From contig CALUPF010000047.1 in the NCBI GenBank assembly GCA_944322545.1, forward strand, positions 28,578-92,577: a stretch of 64,000 bases of DNA, given 5' to 3'. The notes under the pieces were generated by a model. It saw nothing but the letters and a program-made list of their open reading frames with translations. It searched no databases and had not been told where the DNA came from. The position numbers and the translations under genes were made by a program. The DNA comes from Candidatus Gastranaerophilales bacterium. GTDB taxonomy: Bacteria; Cyanobacteriota; Vampirovibrionia; Gastranaerophilales; Gastranaerophilaceae. Below are positions 58,763-64,000 of the stretch, in pieces (positions within the stretch are counted from its first letter, which is position 1; each line of letters opens with the position of its first letter).

Positions 58763-58861
58763 AGGCACACACAGCAAATTATATTTTGTAGCTAAGTGGT
58801 ATAGCAAATGTCTTGAAAAACATTTATCGTTGGTTCGATTCCAACCTAATAAATTGTGCCT
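58763..58861 (+). ncRNA. Y-RNA-like structured RNA A with tRNA-like arms
   Basis: Ends pair as AGGCACA / TGTGCCT. After a bulge (CACAGC) a second stem AATT-a-TATT / AATAAATT continues to a tRNA-like head: D-like arm GCTA-AGTGGTA-TAGC, anticodon-like arm with an 8-base loop (CTTGAAAA) and a perfect T-arm GTTGG-TTCGATT-CCAAC. It is not a normal tRNA: the stem is too long, no 7-pair acceptor stem borders the T-arm, and the anticodon loop is oversized. A tRNA mimic on a terminal stem is the plan of bacterial Y RNAs, and the next gene is Ro-like. Confidence 0.6.
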
Positions 58862-58863
58862 AG

Positions 58864-58968
58864 GTTCATTTATAGGGCAGACACTCACAGCAATAAATTC
58901 ATGCTAAGTGTTGTTTAGTATATACATTGCAAATGTATCATCGTGTCTAGGTAGTTCTATAAATGGAC
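58864..58968 (+). ncRNA. Y-RNA-like structured RNA B
   Basis: Outer stem GTTCATTTATAG (58864-58875) / CTATAAATGGAC (58957-58968), inner stem AGACAC (58879-58884) / GTGTCT (58943-58948). Inside are a D-like arm CTAA...TTAG and an anticodon-like arm ATACA-TTGCAAA-TGTAT; a T-arm is missing. RNA A and RNA B share CAC-n-CACAGCAA on the 5' strand (58766-58777 and 58882-58893, 11 of 12 identical) opposite GTG, a likely protein-binding site. Confidence 0.55.
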
Positions 58969-58972
58969 AAAA

Positions 58973-58984
58973 CTATAAATGAAC
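58973..58984 (+). repeat. Second copy of the outer-stem 3' strand before the Ro-like ribosome site
   Basis: CTATAAATGAAC is a perfect complement of GTTCATTTATAG at 58864 and a near repeat of 58957-58968 (one base differs). The two copies can compete for the same partner. The second copy lies five bases before GGAGGT of the Ro-like gene. Confidence 0.6.
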
Positions 58985-58996
58985 AATGGAGGTAAT

Positions 58997-60418
58997 ATGA
59001 GTTTCTTAGAAGAACTACAAAAAGAAACTGGGAAAATTTATACAGAGAATGGTTCAGTTACAAACAAAAGTAGCTTTAGTCATTGTCTGGATTTTTTTGC
59101 ATTAGCAGCTTCAATGAGAGAAAACACTCAAGATGCTGTTAAACTATTTGAAAAAGCATTTTTTGAAGACAAACAAACAGCAATAAGAATTTTATTCTGG
59201 ATTCGTGATATTAGAGGCGGACAAGGTGAAAGAGAAATCTTTAGAAAATGTCTAAATCACCTAATAGACTTAGATACGTCTACATATGAAAAAATTCTAA
59301 AATACATTCCAGAATATGGTCGCTGGGATGACATGATTTGTGATAGAAAGCATATTAATGTTTACTCAGACAAGGTAATAGAAATTATTTCTCTTCAATT
59401 AAACAAAGATTTAATGTCAGAAACTCCATCTCTTCTTGCTAAATGGTTGCCTTCTGAAAATGCTAGTTCAAAAATTACAAGAGAAAATGCTTCTATATTG
59501 ATTGATAGACTTGGAATGACTCCTAAACAATATAGGAAAATTCTTTCTAAACTTCGTAAAAAGATTCATCTACTTGAACAAGACATGTCAAAGAATAAAT
59601 GGCATGAGATTGAATATGATAAACTACCAAGCCAAGCTTTCAGAAAACACATTTCTGCATTTAATCGTCATGATGAAGACAGATTTAAATCTTATTTAGA
59701 AAATGTTCATGAAGGAAAAGCAAAACTAAATACTTCAACTTTGACTACTGAAGAAGTATTTGACACAATTAAAAAAGATGCAAAAGCATCAAATGTAATT
59801 TGGGAATCATTAGAAAATTTTGTTCCAGAAGATTTGAATGCAATTGTTGTTGCTGATGTTTCTGGCTCTATGAGCGGTAGACCTATGAAAATTTGCACAT
59901 CTTTAGCTCTCTACTTTGCTGAGAGAAATAAAGGACAATTTGCAAATAAATTTATTACATTTAGTGAACACCCAGAATTAGTAGAAGTTTTAGGTGATAC
60001 TCTTGAACAAAAACTAAGAAATATTGAAACAGCAGACTGGGGAATGAATACGAACTTAGAAAAAGTGTTTAATCTTTTGTTAAAATCTGCTGAAAACTCA
60101 AACAAAGAAGAAATTCCTAAAATCATTTATATCATCTCAGATATGGAGTTTGACTGCTGTGTTGAAAATGCAAACGACACAATTTTTGAAAATGCAAGAA
60201 AGAAATGGAATGAAAAAGGATTTGAGCTTCCTACAGTTGTGTTTTGGAATGTTGCAGCGAGAAATATTCAAACTGCAGCTACTAAGTTTGATAAAAATGT
60301 TTCGCTAATTAGCGGTTCAAATCAATCTTCATTTAAATTAGCTTTTGAAAATAAAACTCCAATTGATTTAATGAATGAAACAGTGAATAGTGAAAGATAT
60401 TCTCAAATTATTATTTAA
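58997..60418 (+). CDS. Ro60-like protein: DUF2828 (TROVE-type helical repeats plus VWA domain)
   Basis: 473 residues from ATG 58997, with GGAGGTAAT upstream; an earlier ATG at 58979 overlaps the RNA structure. The N-terminal ~270 residues are helical repeats with the DUF2828/TROVE hallmarks WIRDIRGGQGEREIF and YIPEYGRWDDM. Residues ~285-470 form a von Willebrand A domain with MIDAS motif VVADVSGSMSG (DxSxS) and later TNLEKVFNLLL and YIISDMEFD. Ro proteins bind misfolded RNAs and Y RNAs and direct nucleases. Placed directly after two tRNA-like RNAs and before a tRNA and RNA-repair-type genes. Confidence 0.8.
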   Translation: MSFLEELQKETGKIYTENGSVTNKSSFSHCLDFFALAASMRENTQDAVKLFEKAFFEDKQTAIRILFWIRDIRGGQGEREIFRKCLNHLIDLDTSTYEKILKYIPEYGRWDDMICDRKHINVYSDKVIEIISLQLNKDLMSETPSLLAKWLPSENASSKITRENASILIDRLGMTPKQYRKILSKLRKKIHLLEQDMSKNKWHEIEYDKLPSQAFRKHISAFNRHDEDRFKSYLENVHEGKAKLNTSTLTTEEVFDTIKKDAKASNVIWESLENFVPEDLNAIVVADVSGSMSGRPMKICTSLALYFAERNKGQFANKFITFSEHPELVEVLGDTLEQKLRNIETADWGMNTNLEKVFNLLLKSAENSNKEEIPKIIYIISDMEFDCCVENANDTIFENARKKWNEKGFELPTVVFWNVAARNIQTAATKFDKNVSLISGSNQSSFKLAFENKTPIDLMNETVNSERYSQIII

Positions 60419-60423
60419 TAGTA

Positions 60424-60452
60424 TTTACTTTTTTCAGATATTAGTTTAAAAT
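60424..60452 (+). promoter_or_regulatory. Palindrome-type promoter (half palindrome) of the tRNA unit
   Basis: TTTACT - 17 - TAAAAT at 60447-60452. The predicted start, ~60459, is the first base of the next stem. Confidence 0.7.
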
Positions 60453-60458
60453 AAAAAT

Positions 60459-60520
60459 ATAACTTAATACAAAATAAGATTTAAATATCTTAAAGTTCCG
60501 CATTCTAAGTATTAAGTTAT
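60459..60520 (+). ncRNA. Stem-loop RNA C at the 5' end of the tRNA transcript
   Basis: A perfect 12-pair stem ATAACTTAATAC / GTATTAAGTTAT encloses a small hairpin AAGAT/ATCTT and an unpaired AAAGTTCCGCATTCTA. It starts at the predicted transcription start and ends two bases before the tRNA. May be a processed leader or a third Y-RNA-like element. Confidence 0.5.
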
Positions 60521-60522
60521 GT

Positions 60523-60600
60523 GTCCCCATAGCTCAATTGGATAGAGCATTTCTCTTCTAAAGAAAAGGTTTGTTGGTTCGAGTCCAACTGGGGATACCA
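60523..60600 (+). tRNA. tRNA-Arg (anticodon UCU) with encoded CCA
   Basis: Acceptor GTCCCCA / TGGGGAT, D-arm GCTC/GAGC, anticodon arm TTTCT-CTTCTAA-AGAAA with anticodon TCT, T-arm GTTGG-TTCGAGT-CCAAC, discriminator A and CCA at 60598-60600. Reads AGA/AGG, the dominant Arg codons in this phage. Confidence 0.95.
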
Positions 60601-60610
60601 CAGGAGAAAT

Positions 60611-61147
60611 ATGAAAAAAGTTTTATCTAAAGAACAATTTACAAAATATATAAATCATATAATTGATTTATGTGAAAATTCTGAAACTTTAGAAAAAGCT
60701 CTTCAAAATTTTTGCAACGATAGAGAATTTACTGGATTTTTTTATCCATGTGAATTTGAGTTAAAATTTCTAAAAAATTTGCTTGATGATGAAGATGACT
60801 GGATTGAATGGTGGATTTATGAAGGAAGAGAAAATCCAAAAGAAAATGCTATTGACTGTAATGGAAAGAAATGGACAATAGAATCTCCTGAAACATTATA
60901 TGATTTTCTATTCCAAGAAAATTCAGAAGAGAAAAATCCTTATTATAAAGGTGGAATGCTTTGCATAGATACGATAAATAGAATGATTATTCAAGGCAAA
61001 AATACTATTGAAAAAAGAGAGAAAGAAGGAAAATCAACTGAAAATTTAAATACTTATGTTGCTCTTTTGAAAATGGCTAAATCAATGATGATTAATGATT
61101 TAGCGATGATAGGAAATCTCTATTTAGTAGAAAATGAAGACAAATGA
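60611..61147 (+). CDS. Hypothetical protein
   Basis: 178 residues, CAGGAG directly before ATG and directly after the tRNA CCA. Acidic-aromatic centre (DDEDDWIEWWIYEGRENP) and 'NAIDCNGKKWTIESPETLYDFLF'. Overlaps the phosphatase gene. The same layout occurs in small phage proteins of unknown role. Confidence 0.65.
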   Translation: MKKVLSKEQFTKYINHIIDLCENSETLEKALQNFCNDREFTGFFYPCEFELKFLKNLLDDEDDWIEWWIYEGRENPKENAIDCNGKKWTIESPETLYDFLFQENSEEKNPYYKGGMLCIDTINRMIIQGKNTIEKREKEGKSTENLNTYVALLKMAKSMMINDLAMIGNLYLVENEDK

Positions 61148-61911
61148 AAAAACGTTTTTTAGTTTGCGGTGATTTGCATACAAAATATGATATTTTGTTA
61201 AGAGCAATAAACAAGTTTGAAACTGAAAAATTCGATAAAATTATTTTTTTAGGTGATTATTGTGATGACTGGAATGCATCTCCTGAAGCATCTAGAGAAC
61301 TTCTAGAACATTTAATAGAATTCAAAAATAAATATCCAAATCAATGTATTCTTTTATTAGGAAATCACGATTTATCAGAATGGTTTGGTCGAGACTTTAT
61401 ATGTTCAGGATATAACTCTATCACCCATATAATATGCAAAGATTTGTTTGATAAAAATGAAAATTTATTTCAGATAGCATATTCTTATAAAGACTGGTTA
61501 TTCACTCATGCTGGAGTTCATAATTCATGGTTAAAAGATATTCGTCTATTAGATGAGCAGTTTAAAGAGATGAAATATTCTTATAGAATAAGTGCTGAGC
61601 TAAATTTGAGTTTATCTGAAAGAAACAACGATATCAAATATAATAGATTATTCAAAGCTTTAAATTCTGTTGGTGGATATCGAGGAGGATTCAGTTCACC
61701 GTCTCCAATATGGACAGATTATAAAGAACTAATTTCAAATCCTGCTCCATATATAAATCAAGTTGTTGGTCACACTCCAGTCAAAACAATAGTTTCTCAT
61801 ACAATAAAAAGAGAAAACAAGAAAGATATTCTCTATTTTTGTGATACTCATTCAACGTATACAGACGGTGAAAACATTGGTGATAATTCTTTTCTTGAAC
61901 TTGAGATTTAG
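61144..61911 (+). CDS. Calcineurin-like metallophosphoesterase
   Basis: 255 residues. Motifs in order: CGDLHTKYD (~8-16), IIFLGDYCDDW (~34-44), LLGNHDLSEW (~76-85), FTHAGVHNSW (~120-129) and VVGHTPVKT (~204). All metal ligands are present (DxH, GDxxD, GNHD, H, GH). Substrate unknown; members act on protein phosphates, diadenosine polyphosphates or RNA 2',3'-cyclic ends. The RNA-repair context makes an RNA end possible (inference). Confidence 0.88.
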   Translation: MKKRFLVCGDLHTKYDILLRAINKFETEKFDKIIFLGDYCDDWNASPEASRELLEHLIEFKNKYPNQCILLLGNHDLSEWFGRDFICSGYNSITHIICKDLFDKNENLFQIAYSYKDWLFTHAGVHNSWLKDIRLLDEQFKEMKYSYRISAELNLSLSERNNDIKYNRLFKALNSVGGYRGGFSSPSPIWTDYKELISNPAPYINQVVGHTPVKTIVSHTIKRENKKDILYFCDTHSTYTDGENIGDNSFLELEI

Positions 61912-61913
61912 TA

Positions 61914-61942
61914 TTTACTTTTTTATATAAAAAGTATATAAT
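61914..61942 (+). promoter_or_regulatory. Palindrome-type promoter (half palindrome)
   Basis: TAGTATTTACTTTTTT context; TTTACT - 17 - TATAAT at 61937-61942. Leads to the micro-gene and the RlaP-like gene. Confidence 0.7.
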
Positions 61943-61970
61943 TTTTTTGTAAATTAAAAAAAGGAGATAT

Positions 61971-62102
61971 ATGGAAGAAGAATCAGAAAAAGCATATGAT
62001 ATCGGATATAAAGAAGGAGCAGAAGAAGTAATTAACAGAGTATCAAAATGGTTAGATGAATACACAATTCAGTCTCTAAGGGAACAATTTCTAGATGAAT
62101 GA
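61971..62102 (+). CDS. Small acidic helical protein (43 aa)
   Basis: 43 residues with AAAAGGAGATAT upstream. Acidic helix with 'DIGYKEGAEEVINRVSKWLDEY'-type pattern. Its stop overlaps the start of the nucleotidyltransferase gene by 8 bases, so it may be an accessory subunit of it. Confidence 0.65.
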   Translation: MEEESEKAYDIGYKEGAEEVINRVSKWLDEYTIQSLREQFLDE

Positions 62103-62802
62103 AAAAATTTTAGCAAAAGTTGTTGTTGGTAGTAGGTTACACGAAACTTTCAACGAAAATTCTGATTGGGATTATAGAGGAATTTATGTAATCCCAGAAA
62201 TAGAAGCTTTGTCACCTTTTAGAAACCCAAAAAATACTTCATGGATAGAAGGAGATGAAGATAATACTTCATATGAACTAAGGAATTTTTGTAAACTTGC
62301 TACTAAGGGGAATGCAACAATTTTAGAAGTGTTCTTCTCTGATAAAGTTATTCAAACTTCTCCAGAACATCAAGAAATGAGAGAAAACTGGAAAAAGTTT
62401 ATGGATACAAAAAACTTCATCAATGCTTCCAGAGGATATGCTCATAATCAATATAAGAAAGCATTAGACTACGATGATATTGGTGAAAAAGGTCAGATTA
62501 GAACATCAAAATTTATCATTTCTTTTCTAAGAGTAATGTGGCAATGTGAACAGTATCTTTTAACAGATACATTTAAATGTTCTCTCAAAAGCTGCCCTTA
62601 TTATGAATTTATCAAACAAATAAAGGGAACTCCAAGAGAAGAATTGAACATTCCGCAATGTTTCTTCTATATGGAACAAATGAATCAGAAACTTCTAAAA
62701 GCAGAAAAATTCTGTAAGGAATATTCTCCAGATATCTATAACAGAGTTCCAGATATTGACTATATAGAGAACTTTATTTTAAAAACTTATAAAGAAAATT
62801 AG
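62095..62802 (+). CDS. RlaP-like nucleotidyltransferase (DNA polymerase beta superfamily)
   Basis: 235 residues. The nucleotidyltransferase core is at the N-terminus: VVVGSRLHETFNENSDWDYRG (GS...DxD). It is followed by 'YELRNFCKLATKGNATILEVFFS' and a helical end with 'RGYAHNQYKKAL', the layout of the RlaP family (predicted RNA-repair nucleotidyltransferase). Family members co-occur with RNA ligases and Ro-like proteins. Probable role: adding nucleotides to damaged RNA ends (inference). Confidence 0.75.
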   Translation: MNEKILAKVVVGSRLHETFNENSDWDYRGIYVIPEIEALSPFRNPKNTSWIEGDEDNTSYELRNFCKLATKGNATILEVFFSDKVIQTSPEHQEMRENWKKFMDTKNFINASRGYAHNQYKKALDYDDIGEKGQIRTSKFIISFLRVMWQCEQYLLTDTFKCSLKSCPYYEFIKQIKGTPREELNIPQCFFYMEQMNQKLLKAEKFCKEYSPDIYNRVPDIDYIENFILKTYKEN

Positions 62803-62818
62803 TTGTAGAGGAGAAACA

Positions 62819-63391
62819 ATGAAACGATACAAACTACTAAAAGACCTACCAACATTCAAAGCAGGAGAGACTTTTTACCTTAGCGATATGGGGAATCTTA
62901 TTCACGAGAGCGACAATGTTCCTGCTTACAGCTGGTCTACGATAGACAAGTTCCCAAACATCCTGACTGACTGGTTCGATGAAATTAAAGAATCGACTCG
63001 CTGGAAGCCAGAGATGCACCAGGTATATTGTTATGTAAACAGCGATGGTTATGTATATGGCACTACCTGGACCGATGATTACTTTGATAACGGCAGGTTC
63101 GAGATTGGCAACTGCTTCCAGACCAAAGAAGAAGCCGAGCAAGTTGTAGAATATCTCAATGCACTAGCCATTGTAAGAGGAGATGCGACAAGCAAGTTCG
63201 TAAAAAGCGGAGATAATTGGTATGTGTATTATGATACCAACTTGAACTCTCTCATGATTAGTATATCCTGTAGCATGCTTGATAACGGTATCTTCGGTCT
63301 ACCATACTTCGCCACGAGGAAAGACGCACAAAAGTCTATCGAGTTGCATAAGAATGAATGGCTCACTATATTTGGTGTAGAGGAGGAATAA
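62819..63391 (+). CDS. Hypothetical protein, start of a higher-GC segment
   Basis: 190 residues with GAGGAG upstream. Repeats a pattern of Trp/Tyr with acidic residues (GYVYGTTWTDDYFDNGRF). Base use is clearly richer in G+C than the genes before it (for example CTG, GAC, AAG and CAG codons). No family recognised. Looks recently acquired. Confidence 0.65.
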   Translation: MKRYKLLKDLPTFKAGETFYLSDMGNLIHESDNVPAYSWSTIDKFPNILTDWFDEIKESTRWKPEMHQVYCYVNSDGYVYGTTWTDDYFDNGRFEIGNCFQTKEEAEQVVEYLNALAIVRGDATSKFVKSGDNWYVYYDTNLNSLMISISCSMLDNGIFGLPYFATRKDAQKSIELHKNEWLTIFGVEEE

Positions 63392-63492
63392 TGAAGGCTA
63401 TAGTGATTAAGGAATGGAAAATGTATGGAATAACTCATAAAGTAGGCGAGATTATGAATATCTCATTGCATAGCCCTGGGGACTACCAATGA
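63391..63492 (+). CDS. Small hypothetical protein (33 aa)
   Basis: 33 residues at the overlapping TAATG with GAGGAGGAA upstream. Contains ITHKVGEIMNISLHSPGDY. Function unknown. Confidence 0.5.
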   Translation: MKAIVIKEWKMYGITHKVGEIMNISLHSPGDYQ

Positions 63493-63554
63493 TTAGCGAC
63501 AGAGACGCGTTCTTACTTGACAACGGATTCATTGAGGAGATTCAAGATGAAAAT
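63489..63554 (+). CDS. Very small acidic protein (21 aa)
   Basis: 21 residues (MISDRDAFLLDNGFIEEIQ...), coupled by ATGA to the gene before and overlapping the gene after. May be a translational coupler. Confidence 0.4.
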
Positions 63555-63723
63555 TGAAGTTAAAGGTTATCACGACGTTTGCGAGAGGGAGGAATACTGG
63601 CGAGGTATGTTCCACCATATGACGGATACGGACAGCACAAAGAAATACCTCAACGAGATGATGAAATGGTATAAACTCAGAAAGCACCTAGAAGAACTTG
63701 CTGGAGTTAAGGAGGCAGAATGA
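63547..63723 (+). CDS. Small hypothetical protein
   Basis: 58 residues from ATG 63547 with GAGGAG upstream; the longer frame begins in the previous gene. Helical with Trp/His (EREEYWRGMFHHM). Function unknown. Confidence 0.55.
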   Translation: MKIEVKGYHDVCEREEYWRGMFHHMTDTDSTKKYLNEMMKWYKLRKHLEELAGVKEAE

Positions 63724-63902
63724 GATTAAGAAATAAAAAGACTGGGCAGACAGGATACTATTTACACACTCATAGAGATTATAAAGATGGGCGTATTAAA
63801 GTTGCTGTTTTAGAGGACGGAAAACCGTTCTCAGAGTTCAAGCCATATGAGCCTATTTATGATTATAACTCACTCGCTGAACTCTGTGGAGAGGAGGAAT
63901 AG
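63720..63902 (+). CDS. Small hypothetical protein
   Basis: 60 residues, ATGA overlap and GGAGG upstream. Small beta-type protein (KTGQTGYYLHTHRDYKDGRIKVAV), possibly an SH3-like fold. Function unknown. Confidence 0.55.
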   Translation: MRLRNKKTGQTGYYLHTHRDYKDGRIKVAVLEDGKPFSEFKPYEPIYDYNSLAELCGEEE

Positions 63903-64000
63903 ATGAATTATTGGGAAATGTTAAAGGCGATAAGTCCATATGACTATTCAATTAAAAACAAAGTAACAAATAATACTAACTTATGCGGAGAATTACAGAA
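63903..64000 (+). CDS. N-terminus of a protein (partial)
   Basis: Starts immediately after the previous TAG with GGAGGAAT upstream and runs off the window. MNYWEMLKAISPYDYS is visible. Not recognised. Confidence 0.55.
   Translation, partial: MNYWEMLKAISPYDYSIKNKVTNNTNLCGELQ

Noticed and set aside
58864..58968. Ordinary tRNA-Cys (a GCA triplet sits in a 7-base anticodon-like loop)
   Set aside because: There is no T-arm and no acceptor stem in the right place; the outer stem is 12 pairs with an internal loop.
1..64000. CRISPR arrays, insertion sequences, integrase or attachment sites
   Set aside because: No spaced direct-repeat array, transposase, recombinase or att-like duplication was found by eye; the recurring 18-bp palindrome is a promoter element, not a CRISPR repeat.

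Overview
The window is part of the genome of a large, AT-rich, tailed double-stranded DNA phage with a long non-contractile or contractile tail. It carries a tape measure protein, distal tail protein, tail hub, terminase, portal/MuF protein and a large replication and recombination set. Strong Shine-Dalgarno sites (GGAGG), sigma70-type promoters, heavy use of AGA codons, a CCA-encoding tRNA-Arg(UCU), and phage families known from Gram-positive phages suggest a low-GC, probably Bacillota-like, gut-type host. The host cannot be fixed from this sequence. The major capsid protein is not in the window.

Layout. 1-11.5 kb (+): end of an unknown gene, small genes, then tape measure, Dit, tail hub and a neck/tail-completion protein. 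11.5-29.5 kb (-): KGG protein and other small genes, a VSR-like homing endonuclease, terminase large and small subunits, then nucleotide metabolism (MazG-like, dNMP kinase fused to GIY-YIG, HD nucleotidase, ThyX, deoxyribosyltransferase) and replication/recombination (RHH regulator, ERF, YqaJ exonuclease, RusA, NinG, SSB, DnaB-like ATPase). 29.5-30.1 kb: a gene-free, highly folded block that looks like a large structured RNA. 30.1-33.5 kb (+): tail chaperones, connector and head-closure proteins, Com-like zinc protein. 33.5-33.8 kb: two small RNA candidates. 33.8-39.9 kb (+): glycosyltransferases, ParB-like protein and an aGPT-Pplase-like protein that together suggest DNA base hypermodification. 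40.8-48.3 kb (+): DNA polymerase III alpha with an in-frame TAG, Pnkp, RNA ligase, DNA ligase. 49-58.7 kb (+): a membrane-anchored muralytic protein made by an apparent -1 frameshift, an ADP-ribosyltransferase, tail terminator, portal-MuF, and a 976-aa multi-effector polyprotein. 58.7-62.8 kb (+): two or three structured RNAs with tRNA-like arms, a Ro60-like (DUF2828, TROVE-type plus VWA) protein, tRNA-Arg, a calcineurin-like phosphatase and an RlaP-like nucleotidyltransferase. 62.8-64 kb: a small-gene segment of visibly higher GC.

Two systems stand out. The first is an RNA repair / RNA quality-control locus: Ro-like protein next to Y-RNA-like RNAs, plus RlaP-like, Pnkp and RNA ligase. The second is a set of apparently capsid-borne effectors (ART, ART/metallopeptidase/ParB-like polyprotein) marked by repeated Gly-rich and 'NPYHDSEGKFT' tags.

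Transcription appears to be organised by about twenty near-identical promoters. In these an 18-bp palindrome (AAAAAGTATTTACTTTTT) overlaps a TTTACT -35 box, 17 bases before a TATAAT/TAAAAT -10 box, on both strands. A second class is an extended -10 box (TGnTATAAT) placed 6-7 bases before the start codon, giving predicted leaderless mRNAs for several head, tail and glycosyltransferase genes. Seven homing-type endonuclease domains are scattered through the window.
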